DNA of 64,000 nucleotides from contig JAQFVV010000550.1 of NCBI GenBank assembly GCA_028023455.1, forward strand, positions 310,001 to 374,000. Direction: 5' to 3'. Under the pieces are notes generated by a model. The model made no database searches and was not told the DNA's origin. It saw nothing but the letters and a program-made list of their open reading frames with translations. The DNA comes from Epiperipatus broadwayi. Lineage: Eukaryota; Onychophora; Udeonychophora; Euonychophora; Peripatidae. Numbering within the stretch: the stretch's first letter is position 1; every line of letters starts with the position of its first letter. Made by a program: the position numbers and the translations under genes. Positions 13,061-25,057 of the stretch are shown one piece after another.

Positions 13061-13485
13061 ATATGGCCGTGTTGCTTATTTTTGCTACAGTAAACAAAAT
13101 CTTAACGCTATCAATTGTTACGATATAAATACAATATTTTATTTTGCTTTGCTAATAAATTCGTTCACCGACACCCCTCTCTTTTATCACCCTATAATCT
13201 CCCGTCCCCCTCTACCTTTACCGTCATTTCTTACCTTTGATCGGTTTTATTTATTATTTAATAATTTATAAGCTATTATTTTCTTTCAATATAGCCTTAT
13301 TTAAAATCCTACTCTAAAAAAAAACTTTTGTAATCGTACGCAATAACTTTTTAGACTTGCGCACTATTTGTGGTCATATTTATTTTCCGGCTACGGACAT
13401 TAAATTCTCAATTTTATGCCGTTTTTAAATTTTCTCAGGTCGTGGTTTTTTTTTCTTTTCGTAAGCCTCGAGTTGGGCAAGCCAT
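13061..13485 (-). other. Gypsy 5' leader between LTR and first frame
   Basis: A 425-bp untranslated stretch, too short for a normal gag. It carries the primer-binding site and, next to it, a CTCAGG...CGTGGTT block (13433-13447 on the plus strand) that also lies beside the primer-binding sites of the non-autonomous elements at 49963, 53325 and 60325. Confidence 0.6.
13466..13484 (-). other. Primer-binding site of the gypsy element
   Basis: One base after the 5' LTR the minus strand reads TGGCTTGCCCAACTCGAGG. It begins with the TGG that pairs with tRNA CCA ends and resembles the TGGCNCCCAACNTGGGGC sites common in gypsy elements. The tRNA is not assigned. Confidence 0.75.
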
Positions 13486-14920
13486 TGTAACGTTTTTCGT
13501 ATTACTAGGCCACTATACGCCTCAAATTTATATTTGAGCGTGAGTTGATCAAGCTGTATCAAAAGAAAAAAGAAAGTTGTATTTCTATTCTCAACACAGC
13601 TATTTTTCCTGATCAACTTCGGCCTAGAACTATTACCGAGTACAATCGTGAGCAGAACCAGTTTTTAATTTCTACTTGAGGGCGCCAGAGTCGTTAGACC
13701 CACTGAGACTGCGTCAAACATATTGTAGCCCGTAAGGTAATAATTATACGATCTGAGTTAACATTCTCGTTAAGAAGAAGATATCCCCATTTTTTCTTAA
13801 TTACGGAAATTAAATCTATCAAAAAAAAATAATTTGTATACCGATCTAAGTTAAATAACTAAAGGTAAAACTTAAATAGAATAGCATTAATTTTATACAC
13901 GTACAATGAAAGTGAAGTTAATAATAAAGATTTATTCTAACTCGTCAAGCATTCAATATTTATGATTAAGACAAAATTATAATGTTGGAAAAGATTGTGC
14001 ATATGAATTCAATAATTTGATTCAAATATTGGAGTAATAATTATTTAGTCTTATTTTCCGTAGTAACAGTTTGGTTCATTTCTCAGTTCGCAAATCTTCT
14101 GATCCAAGAAAAATTTATGGGATAACATTTCCATTCAACTCACTATTCATAAAGCTTTATGTAAAAAAATTTATGGCCATTTACTTACCGGTAAGTTGAC
14201 ATTAAGTAGGTCATCGATCTTCCCGACGTACAATTCAGTTAGTGGGTAGTCCGCAGTAGTTGTTTTTCTTTTAGTTTTATTTCCGAATCTCCGATCTAAT
14301 TTAGGTAGCCAGATGACGATCTAGGTGACTTTTTCGAGAGAAAGTGTCGGCAAACGATAGAGTTCTACTCACTCATGGTGAGCGATTTCAGTTCGTATCT
14401 AAGTGGACACATTTTATTAAAAAAATACGAGGCACTTCAAATTGCTCAGCACTATTGGAACAATAAGAGAAAAAAGACCCCTTTTCAAATCTGTCGGCTC
14501 CTTTTATACTCCTAGATTCTTTTTAGAAGCTCTGCGCACGTTCTTTTTTTTCTTTGTTCTACTTTATAAACTTCTACATTATTCTCCTTTTCTTATTACA
14601 AAGTCTGTTTTTCCGTTAAGAATTTCTGCCATTTTTAATTACTATCAGAAAGTTGTTTCTGATAGCAATCTTTCACCTTTTGAAATTTCCTTTCACTATT
14701 TGAATCAATGATTCAATATGCACTTTCCAACATTGAATTTATTTTAGTTAACTTATTTCTAAAAAAAAAAGAAAAATTAAACTTTCACTGTACGTTTTTT
14801 TTTTCTTTAAAACATTATGTTACAAAAAAAAATAAAGATCGTGTTCGCTCTCCTTTCTTTTTTTTTATAATACCTAATATTAAAAAGTAATTTGTACCGT
14901 ATATATAAATAAATGGTACA
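13486..14920 (-). repeat. Gypsy 5' LTR (right copy)
   Basis: 1435 bases, near-identical to the left LTR apart from a 3-bp GAA insertion near 13775, small homopolymer changes and about twenty substitutions. In minus sense it starts with the TGTACC hairpin and ends CGTTACA. It retains CpG at sites where the left LTR has TpG or CpA. Confidence 0.92.
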
Positions 14921-15255
14921 ATATATATATATATACTATTTGAGGTTATTTACTGAGTGCAGAGATATGTAATTAAAAGATAGGATTGCTATCTTTAATA
15001 CATGCACTGTATTGATCTTATAATAGTTCAACGATGTCATGTTGTATATTAAATATATTCTCAAATCCAAACACAAGACAGAGACTTTTGAAAGGATAAT
15101 TGGAATGTAGGTTAAAAAAATATGATGACCACTCTTATCTTTTCAAAATTTTCAATCTTGTCTGGGTTTGAGAGTATTCTAAGTACTCAACATGGCATCG
15201 TTGAGCTATTATAAGATCAGTAAGGTGCATATAAAAAACATGGAAATCATTTTTG

Positions 15256-15292
<37 letters not shown>
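14921..15292. repeat. Flank with (AT)n tracts
   Basis: The tract at 14921-14936 is the right half of the gypsy target. A second pure (AT)n runs 15259-15292. The bases between are unremarkable A+T-rich DNA. Confidence 0.7.
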
Positions 15293-15297
<5 letters not shown>

Positions 15298-17586
15298 AAC
15301 TAGAATGGTGCTCTGGCACAAATGCTGAAATCAAAGTTTACACACATAAGCACCATAATACCTATGGATTTTCTACAGAGTATGAGTCTTCTTATAGTAA
15401 CATAATGATTAATCATAATTACTAATATACAAGGTCCTTACATTAGATTAAATCTTATCTCAGATTTTATTTTCTCTTTATTTAAAATATAGATTCTTTT
15501 ATAATTTTAAAATCATATCTTCGGTTGTAAAATGATTTTATCTCATGATTCAAATTAAAAATGCACTTAGAACAACAAAAGTCCTAATGGTAATATATTA
15601 TTCAAGTTATATATTAAATATTTTAAATTCTCCTCTTAGCCTTAATATTTTTAAGGATTACAAAATAATAGAGTATTCAAATACTTAAATAATACTTGGC
15701 TAACAAATTAAGACATTTTAAAAATACTTTCAAGTTCTTCAAGTATAACTATTTCATTTTTACTAAATATAAAACCCCTAAGTTTTATATCTTCTGATAT
15801 ACCTTTTAATAAGTAATAGTATGGAATAATGCAGCTGGCAGTAAGTGTATATATTATGCTAACAACTACATTACAAGTACATTTAAAATAAAATAAGTAA
15901 CATAGTATTTATCTTCTGAGAAGGCAGGTGGAATAAATAGTAAGCAAAATGAATGAATAAAGTTGAAAATAAATAAATTCTAATATGGACTTAAAACAAG
16001 TAATAAGTAAGGCAAATAAATAAATTCTATGTAACCTTTGAAATGTATTCTTATAAAATAATTAATAATGAAATTTTTATTAAAGTAGATTTTCTGAGTA
16101 ACAAATGTGATAATGCAATTATGTCATAATGGCAATGCAGCAGAAATGTATTCAATTAATAGCAAAAAAAATATTTATTTGCAGCATATAACAAACGGTA
16201 TGTAATAGAATATTTATTTTCAATAAGCACTTAATTAAATTTTACACATAACTGTACCTTTCTTATAAAGCACTTCAAAAATATATAATACAAGTTATTA
16301 TCATTACCTGAACATTTACCTATATTCAGGCCACTAGTAAGATATTATATACTTTTCATGACCAAATAGGATTTCAAAGTCAGTGAGGAAAAACTTTATA
16401 GGTTTTAAAAAAATAGTGATAAATATTATGTAAGGCAAATAATACATTTATACAACACTAATAATATCAATGTTGGAATGAGAAAATAAATATTGTCAAC
16501 ACTTATAATATATTTTAAGTTTAAAATTATAGTGGAGCTAATAATAAATTATAAGATAAACATGCCTTTAGATATTTTCAATATACTAAAATACACTTTA
16601 ACATTATATGGCAATGTAAATAATGAAAATACAAACAATAAAATACCCTGTGCAGACAGTGCTAATAAATAAAAAAGCTACTCTATCACTCATGGATGGG
16701 CTAAATGTAGATAAAAAAGCATTATAATCTGCACCTCAACCTGTCTAAAGGAATACCACTATTAGTATAAGGCATGGAGCTGATAATAATAAATAATTAT
16801 ACCACCTTGATGCATATACAAAGTATATAACACATTCATTCAGTCTAATATTATGTGTACACCAATGCAACAATAATGACAACATTCAATTTATAAGCTA
16901 TCTAAACAATGCACACTAACATTCATAATACTTTTATGTATAAATATTTATATTAAATATACAAAAGGCTGTTTTACCTTGGGTATAATTATTTATTTAG
17001 GATTAAACAATAATTCAGAGAACTCCATAATAATAGTAAATTTTAACTCATAGAATAATCCTTTTATCATATATCTCACCCAATTCCATTTCAGGGACAC
17101 CACCATCATAATTAATAATAATAATATAATACATAAATCATAATTATAAATATTTTTAAATTTACAAAAAAGGATATACAAAATAAATATTATACTCTTC
17201 TTCAGATTAGAGATTTAAAATTCTTTTCCCTTTATAAGGAAAGTTATTTCTTTTTATGCAAGTGCTATTTTATTATTTTCTTAATCTGATATGGCAATAT
17301 GGTCTTTTGTTAAGATATAGAAAGCACATAGACAGATTTATATCAGAGATTTTTTTTGAAAAACATTAACAATTAAATTTAACAAATTTAAAAATGACAA
17401 GAGTTTTTTTTTCCTCATATGTCATAGCATCAGCCGGGAGGTGAACTCCAACCGTCTGGAACCAACTACTTGCTTGCAAGGTGGCTGCGATGACCTCTCA
17501 GCTAACAACGCTTGACAAAGATGATAAGAGTTGATAGATATTTTGAAAAATATAGGATTCCTTTATAATGTATTTCTAATTGTAAT
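15293..17586 (+). repeat. Large duplicated segment D, copy 1
   Basis: It aligns along its length with 22872-25057 in the same orientation, at roughly 80% identity by eye with many small indels. Anchors include ACAAACTAGAATG at the start and TTTAACAAATTT near the end. No frame codes in both copies. A SINE interrupts this copy at 17406-17520. The segment begins directly after an (AT)n tract. Its family is not recognised. Confidence 0.88.
17394..17532 (-). mobile_element. tRNA-derived SINE, copy 1, with target duplication
   Basis: The minus strand from 17520 to 17406 contains an A-box-like TAGCTGAGAGG, a B-box-like GGTTGGAGTTCACC and closing ends AGCGTTG/TGATGCT that can pair as an acceptor stem. 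An A-rich tail follows (plus-strand T-run at 17404-17412). Flanks ATGACAAGAGTT (17394-17405) and ATGATAAGAGTT (17521-17532) look like a 12-bp target duplication with one mismatch. The related segment D copy 2 has the single uninserted version at 24989-25000. At about 115 bp it is a very short SINE, little more than a tRNA body and tail. Confidence 0.82.
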
Positions 17587-18960
17587 ATAAATTGAAGGAG
17601 AAAAGAGCAGAAAGAGAATATTAATTAACACCTGTTCTTTAAAATGTTTCATATTATAAGTTGACATTTTAGCAATATTATGTACAATGATGTAAGCTTA
17701 AATGATTTTTTATCTAAATGTAAAGCAGTATATTTAAATCAAATAAGCAATTTAGAAAATTATTTTAATGAATAGATAGATTAACTGGAAATGGATAATT
17801 ATGTTAATCCAACAGTAGCTTAATCCTCTTAGAATGACAATATCTGGATAAATTCTTTTTATCAGGTCATTTAAAAGGTTGATTTTTATGATTTTGACTT
17901 TCATTATAATATTGTAATACAAGTCTAAACAATTGTTACTTCTTTTTTAATAAACTCAATATTTTAATGGTAATTTATCATTTTCATATTTTAATTTGGT
18001 ATAAATATAATAATTTATTTAGCAATTAAAATTAGTGTTAATAACTAATTAAAGATGCAGTTAAATTGTAAAAAATAATGATTATACTAATAGTTTGAAT
18101 TTACCTATGCTTAAGTAAAAGAATAAAATAACATACATTTTTCCAAATGTATTACATATATTACAGGATAATACTGCAATAGATAACTTTTTATTTTCCA
18201 TTTAGCCATGGAGATGATAAAAATTAAAATTTAATACTTTTAAACTGATTCAACAAATTTAAAAAAGTTAATCAAAATCAATCAATTTAAAAATATAGTG
18301 AAGTGAAAAAGATTAAGATTATTTTTATAATAGTGTATGTAACACTGGTATACACACAAACATCAAGATTTTCCACTGCATTTCATATTATATAATACAT
18401 CTCAACAATACTTTCCCAGTATTTTGATATAAGATGTAAATTATTAGTGTATTGTTATCTTTTACAATTGTTCTGATGTTGAACTTTTATTAATCCACAC
18501 TATTCAATGATGTAATGTCTAGACTAAAAATTCAAATACAAATAAACATTATTAAATGAATTCAATGATTCAATAAATGATTAATTTAATCAATTAAAAT
18601 TTATTTACTTATCAATTTTTATATTACCCTTTTACTCAAAATACACTCTCTGTAAAAGCTTATAAAATTGATATAATCTTTTTATTAAAATATGACTTCT
18701 AATAAACTTCTAAACTTTTCATTCTTTCATAAGTATATACACATATCTGCACATTTATATGTATACTAAATATAACCAACATTTTGAAACAAATGAAGCT
18801 AAATTGGTTACTAATATTTCTTCAAGTAGAAATTAGTTAAATTGAAACTAGCTCCTTTAAATTTAATATCTCTACATTCTAATTTTAAACATGCTTACAT
18901 AAACTAATATTTAATAAATCATTACTTTAAAACTATTTATTAAAAAAATGGTACTCATCT
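17587..18960. other. A+T-rich stretch without a recognisable gene
   Basis: Nothing supportable: short frames only, homopolymer runs, no repeat structure I can define. Confidence 0.5.
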
Positions 18961-19660
18961 TATAGCTAAAGGCACTGCTCTATTGCGCGCTTTTCGCGCC
19001 AAAAGACATAAAAATGGTGTTTCCATGGCCGACACATTCGAACCCATGTTTTCTATAATACAACTTTTTTGTTGTGCTACAGAATGCAGGCCACTATGTT
19101 TCATCGCAGTACAGCATGTATGTTACATAGCAGCAAATATATTTTCCGAATTCACACAATTTATAAAATAATTGCGGTTTGATGAGAGAGTTTGTATTTG
19201 AATTGTATTGAAATGTTTTTTTCATTTGATTTTTTTTTATTTAAAACTATTGAAATGTTCAGATTTTTTAATACAATAATTATAAGACTTTTTACAATGT
19301 ACTGTATTTAACTTTTATTTGGGAAAATGTTAAATATCTATGTTTTTATTGAGTTGTAATTAGATAACGTGTCAAGTAACGCACTGCTAGTAACATTCCA
19401 TGAGACAAAGAAGAGTCTACCATCTGTATATTTTTGAAGTAAAAAAGAGCAGTACAAAAAAAATATCCAGTAAAAAAAGTCCAAATATACAGTTTTTTTG
19501 TAAATTTAATAAAAAGCAAATATTATAAACATGTTTAATAAGTAAAGAAGACATTTATATGTGTTTGTTGTTGTTTAAAAAAGTTTGAGTTTCTTTCTTC
19601 TGTCCGAGTACGGTTACGATTTTGAATTTTTTTATTTTAGCATTACAAACAAACAGAACA
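18961..19660. other. Stretch with a G+C-richer island upstream of a telomere-like array
   Basis: About 18970-19130 is richer in G+C than its surroundings (it includes TTGCGCGCTTTTCGCGCC, a near-palindrome) and holds a 62-codon frame without motifs. It may belong to the same composite repeat as the tandem arrays just downstream, since that repeat is multi-copy, but only its distal end is duplicated in this window. Confidence 0.35.
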
Positions 19661-19773
19661 CTAACCCTAAAACTAACCCTAAACCTAATCCTAAACTAAC
19701 CCTAAAACTAACCCTAAACTAACCCTAAACCTAACCCTAAACTAACCCTAAAACTAATCCTAAATCTAACCGT
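19661..19773 (+). repeat. Telomere-like CTAACCCTAAA minisatellite
   Basis: About ten irregular units of CTAACCCTAAA, AACTAACCCTAAA and ACCTAACCCTAAA, all built on CCCTAA. The units alternate in length, unlike a pure (TTAGGG)n tract. It lies inside a longer repeat, so it may be an internal minisatellite of that repeat rather than a relic of a chromosome end. Confidence 0.85.
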
Positions 19774-19828
19774 AACAACTTTTACTTTTATTACGATTAT
19801 TATTTTTAGTTAAACAACAACAAAAAAA

Positions 19829-19966
19829 GTTGTAACACAAGTAAAAAAATATCCGAAAGAAAATTGATAAAAAAAAAGCCGTAACACAAGTAAAAAAATA
19901 ACCAATAGAAAATTGATAAAAAAAAAGCCGTAACACAATTTAAAAAGTATACGATATAAAAAACAT
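19829..19966 (+). repeat. 49-bp tandem repeat, about 2.5 units
   Basis: Units begin at 19829, 19878 and 19927, each opening G(T/C)(T/C)GTAACACAA and followed by an A-run, a variable middle and AAAATTGATAAA. The third unit is truncated. It sits between the telomere-like array and R1 copy 2. Confidence 0.85.
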
Positions 19967-19967
19967 G

Positions 19968-20182
19968 AATCAAATTGTAATTTGTTGATTTTATTTTACA
20001 TTTATTATTATCATTTAAATTGTATATGTTAATAAAAAATAATATTTAAAAAAGACGATTTTGTTTTGTTTTTATTTTCGCATTACAAAAAAGCAAATAA
20101 AAATTATTAAAATCATCGGCCTGTGAATGTTCATATTTTATAGTTTTAGCATGAAAATGGTGCCATCCAATGACATCTTTAT
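19968..20182. repeat. Dispersed repeat R1, copy 2
   Basis: Matches bases 1-215. The order minisatellite, 49-bp tandem, R1 suggests one composite element whose 3' or 5' end is R1. Confidence 0.8.
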
Positions 20183-21059
20183 CTATAATACAAGCACCAA
20201 AAAACTAACAAAGAAAGATCCTAATAAAATTAAATAATCATTTTATACAGCATTACATAACTTTGATCACAGCATTTATCTGAAACATTGCAAGCTTTAA
20301 ATTAACTTTTCTTTAGATTCAAACTATTCAATTTAGACTTCTAAGCAAATATTAAATAATCTAAGTACATTAAAATAACTAAGAGCTAAATATGATAACT
20401 AAATTATTTTAATCAAGAATATTGAAGCACTTAGATTAAGAATTTATTATAATAATACTAATAAGGAAATTTGTTTATTATAATCTATAAAAAATTCTTT
20501 AACATTATAGAATATATATTTAGCTTATAGAGCCAAATATATAGTTACTGTTTATTGCTTTTTTTCAGTAAACTTTTTTAAAGACATTATCTAGCAAGTA
20601 TATACTCTTTCATATCATTATTTCCTTTAACAACAATGCTACTCTTCATAGTAGTTATCTTGTTTTTTCATTCATCAATTCTAGCTATATTTCAACATTT
20701 TTCAACAGGATAACATTGTAAATAGCAAATATTTTTACACTAGATTAATTTATAAGAAGGGTTTTAGGCAGCTTATGGTGTGTGTACTTTGATAACTTAA
20801 TCTTTTTTATATTAAATTCACAAACTATTACTGAATAATTGACAGAGACTGTCTTCATGTTGCACTTTTATTAAATGCTTCCTCAACCATACTATTTAAA
20901 TAGATACTTGACAAAGAGTATTTTGTAGTTAATTTTATCTAATAGCAATAGATCCTTAACACAATACTGATTAAATATATATTTGATAGGTACTATTTTT
21001 AGTTTGTATTTAATTCTACCACTTAACTTATCCAAAATATTTTTTTCATCATCTTGTCA
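20183..21059. other. A+T-rich stretch without a recognisable gene
   Basis: I see no coding segment, RNA gene or repeat that I can define here. Confidence 0.5.
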
Positions 21060-21860
21060 TATCCAATCATAAAATTTAAGTGCTCTTATTTTTATCTCTT
21101 TGAAATATTCTCAAAATTACTTTCTGGTTTGATACAGGATTTCTTAAACACTTTAATCTCAATTTCTGATTTACTTAAAATTTCTATTAACTTGACTTCA
21201 ATATCTTTATTTTTGGTCTCATGTAGACATTGATCCATTCATTACTGTGCAAATTCCTTTTTAATACATGTTACTTCTTTATTCACATTTTTACATTTAC
21301 ATCTTAGCCTTTCTAATATATCTTCAGAATTTTCAGCTCTGTATATTTTTAATTTATTTCTGTTTCTTTCAAAAATCTTAATTAAGTTTTCTTCTATCCA
21401 CTTATAATTCATCTCAAACAACTAAAGTTTATTATTAGACTTTTTAAGGACTTTTTCCTGCATATTTTTCTTTATATATTCTATTTCCTTATTTTTTTGT
21501 TATGATAATTCTTTTAATTCAATTAAGTTTGATTGAACCTTATCAGAGCTATTTTCAAATTTTATCTATATTTTTGAAGCTCTTCCCCTTAACTATGTAC
21601 CCCTATTTGAAACTCATTTATCTCACTTGATTGTTGATACTGATTATAAAATCCTGCATTTAGTTTTACTGTCATTTCTTCTATCTCTAGTCTTACTAAC
21701 AATTTTATATTTTAATCTTTTAAATAACTCTTTCATTTCTGTTTTCATTTTTTTCTGTTGTTTAGTTTGTTTCAACATTCATGTATAAAAATATCTAAAG
21801 AGTTGGAAAAGTCATACTTTGGGCATCATCTAATTGCCTAATATTTTCCATTTCCTCCAC
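21060..21860 (-). pseudogene. Decayed coiled-coil protein frame
   Basis: On the minus strand the three frames together read as protein for about 250 codons, interrupted by several stops and shifts. Recognisable pieces include MENIRQLDDAQSMTF (near 21850), KVQSNLIELKELS, EIEYIKKNMQEKVLKK, WIEENLIKIFERNRNKLK and DIEVKLIEILSKSEIEIK (near 21170). The composition is Glu/Lys/Leu/Ile with heptad-like spacing, as in a long coiled coil. I cannot assign a family; a LINE ORF1 or a host coiled-coil gene are both possible. No zinc knuckle, polymerase or other domain is next to it. Confidence 0.5.
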
Positions 21861-22663
21861 TTTTTAATAATAAAATAGAAATTTTCAAATTTTAACACAA
21901 AAGCTGCTTTGAAATAGTTTATTAATAATTAACAGATAAATAAGTTATCCAAATAATACTACATCTATCTGAATATAATTAATATATCACTAAACAACAT
22001 TTCACCCTAGTAATGCCAGACTTTACAATTGTTTAAACTCTAAACAATTTACAAAATTATACAGCTACATTAATTTTTGGACCTCCCAGATAAATGATAA
22101 TAACACTATATCTTTAAACTTTTAATTTAAAAAATAATTAATAATAATATAAAATTAAAAGAAATATTAATATTAACATATTCTTAAATAGTCCATTGCC
22201 ATTATCACTAAAAAATCCATAAATAATTATTTTCTTTAAAAATCTGGGCCAACTGATGATTGCTGTTTTAGCATGAAATATGTATATTAGTGATTATTTA
22301 TCTTTTTAACATGTGTGTGATCAAATGGGTCAGCAATATGAGATGGCATGGAGAGTTGAGGGTCATGTGAAAGTCTAAGTCTGAATCCTGCATACATTAA
22401 AATTGACTGTAATATTAAGATAATAATAAATATTGAAGAATTTATTAATAATATTTCTTATTAAAAATTACAAGTTACATAAATAATATAATGCTTTATT
22501 AAAATAATTGAAAGATAATAGATCTTTTTAAAAATTTGACATATTGAAATTAAAATTTTGGTTATTGATTGATAGAACTAGCTGTAATATTTTAAGCAAA
22601 ATTAACAAGTAATAATTACAGCTAAACTATAACTCTTGTTGCTAAATTAACCATGTAATAATT
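21861..22663. other. A+T-rich stretch without a recognisable gene
   Basis: Nothing supportable apart from one G-rich patch at 22320-22395 that looks vaguely tRNA-like but does not fold convincingly. Confidence 0.45.
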
Positions 22664-22777
22664 TAATGTACTCGGGTAGCCACATTGGTCATACACCTAT
22701 CTAATACACTCATACATACATGGTTATCATACAACAATCTAATATACTCAGGCATCCATATTGGCATGCCAAAAATA
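22664..22777 (+). repeat. 38-bp tandem repeat, three units
   Basis: Units start at 22664, 22702 and 22740 with TAATGTACTC, TAATACACTC and TAATATACTC, and carry a CAT...GG(T/C)CAT...CC body. Identity is moderate. Confidence 0.7.
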
Positions 22778-22871
22778 ACTATGTAAGTATAAAAACTATG
22801 TTGTGCAAGAACAAAAGAAGGCTTACTATCAAATCTACCACCTTAGGTATCAAAAACTGACTATATAACTT

Positions 22872-25057
22872 GTACAAACTAGAATGCTGTCCTGGCAAAA
22901 ATGCTGAAATCAAAGGTTACACAAACAGGAATCATATTACTGAAAAACTTTTCACAGAGTATGAGTCCTCTTATAGGCAACATAATAATTAATTATAATT
23001 ACTAATATATACAGTTCTTAAATAAGTTTAAATCTTATCTCAAGTAGTTTTTACTTTATCTAAAATGTAGGTTCTTTTATAATTTTAAAATCTCATCTTG
23101 GATTTTTGAATGACTTTATTTCAGGGTTCAAATTCAATATGCACTTGGAACAAGAAAAGGGCTAACAATAATATATTTAAAACATTCTTAAAATGTGATA
23201 ACTATTATTCATGTGATACTTTATATATTTTATATTCTTTTTTTAATTTTATTCTTAACATTAATATTTTTAAGAAAGCAGAAATGAAGCTACATAATAA
23301 TAAAATATTCAAATACTAAAATAATATTTGGCTAGCAAATTAAAACATTTCTAACTATGTTAAAGACTTTATAAGTATTTTATTTATACTAACTACAAAA
23401 CACATAAGATACTTATCTTCTGATGCACCTTTTAATAAGCAATAACATGAAATAATGCAGCAGGCAATAAGGATTTATTTTATGCTACCAACTACATTAC
23501 AAGTGCATTTGAAATAAAACAACAGAGTATTTATCTTCTGAGAATGCAGGTAAAATAAATAATAAGCAAATTCAATGAATAAACTTAAAAATAATTAAAT
23601 TCTACTATGCAGCTAAAAGAAGTAATAAATAAAGCAGATAAATAAATTTGATATAATCATTGAAGTGTATTCTTATACAATAATTAATAATGAAAACTTT
23701 ATTAAAGTAGATTTTCTGAGTAACAAGTCTAACAATGCAATAATGTCAATGAAACAAAAACATATTTAATTAATAGCAAAAAAATATTCATTTGCAGCAT
23801 ACAACAAGGTCTATGCAATAGAATATTTATTTATAATATGCATTTTAAATAAATTTTACACATAATTATACCTTTTCATAAAGTATTCCTAAAAATTTAT
23901 AATGCAAATTATTATTGTTACCCAAACATTTACACCCATAGAGTAACAACAATGCATCTATATGTATATATTCAAATCACTAGTAAGATATTATATACTT
24001 TTCTTGATGAAATGAGGATTGAAAAATAAATGTGAAACACCTTATAGGCTTTAAAAACATAGCAACAAATATTATGAAAGATAAATAATACACTTATATA
24101 ACACTAATAATACCATTATTGGCATGAGACAATATATACACTCAACACTTATAACATATTCTACACTTAAAATTATAGAGAGCTAATAATAAGTTATAAG
24201 ATAAATATCTCTTTAGATATTTTCAATATACTAAAATACACTTTAACATTGAAATTCTATGGCAAAGTGGATAATGAAAATATGAATTGGCACCTGATAA
24301 TCATGTGGATAAATTAACAAGCCACACTTTTACTCATGGAAGGGCTAAATGCATATAAAAAGCAATATAATATTCACCTAAATCTTTGTATAAGGAATAC
24401 CATTAATAAATAATTATACCTCTTGCATTCACATGTAGAAGGCATACAATTCATACATTTAGGCTGATACTATGTGTACATCGATGGAACTGTCATTTTA
24501 TAATGATGACAACATTCAGTTTATAAGCTATCTAAAATCCTCACACTCACAATGACATTCACAATACTTTCGATATAAATAGCCTTAGATACAATCATTT
24601 ATTTAGGATTAAACAATTCAGAAGACTCCAGAATAATAGTAAAAAATAACTCATAGAATATTTTTTTACCATATGTTTCATCCAATTTCGTTTCTTGGAC
24701 ACCACAATTCTAAATAATAATAATATAACACATAAATTATACCCATAAATAATTTTAAATTTGCAAAAAATATATATACAATAAATATTATAACCTCCTT
24801 CAAATTAGTGATTAAAAGTTATTTTCCTTTTATAAAAAAAATTCTCTTTTTGTTCAAGTCATTTTTTTTAAAATGATAGAGCAATATAATCTTTTATTAA
24901 GCTTAGCAGAGAAAGCACATATAAATAGATTTAAAGCAGAGATTTTTTTTTGAGAAAAGTTTCGCAATTAAATTTAACAAATTTGAAGATGCCAATAGTT
25001 GATTGTAGATATTTTGAATAAATTACGATTCTTTTATAATACATTATTAATTGTAAT
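22872..25057 (+). repeat. Large duplicated segment D, copy 2
   Basis: Same orientation as 15293-17586 and 7.58 kb downstream. It lacks the SINE at the equivalent site (24989-25000) and so preserves the empty allele state. It has no (AT)n at its left boundary, unlike copy 1. Confidence 0.88.

Larger units (their letters stand above)
8114..14920 (-). mobile_element. Ty3/gypsy LTR retrotransposon, full length but gag-poor
   Basis: Two 1.43 kb direct LTRs flank a 3.94 kb interior that encodes protease, reverse transcriptase, RNase H and integrase on the minus strand. LTR ends are TGTA...TACA in transcription sense, a primer-binding site abuts the 5' (right) LTR, and the flanks are ATAT on both sides, consistent with a 4-bp target duplication although they lie in an (AT)n tract. 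The LTRs differ at only about twenty places by eye, so insertion is fairly recent. No capsid or zinc-knuckle gag is visible. There is no chromodomain and no second large frame for an envelope. Confidence 0.93.

Noticed and set aside
12738-13271. 177-codon plus-strand frame overlapping the start of pol
   Set aside because: Antisense shadow of the A-rich, Lys/Glu-rich pol leader and the 72-codon frame.
19661-19773. Relic of a chromosome end or fusion point
   Set aside because: Units are irregular and sit inside a repeat whose end recurs elsewhere, so an internal minisatellite is simpler.
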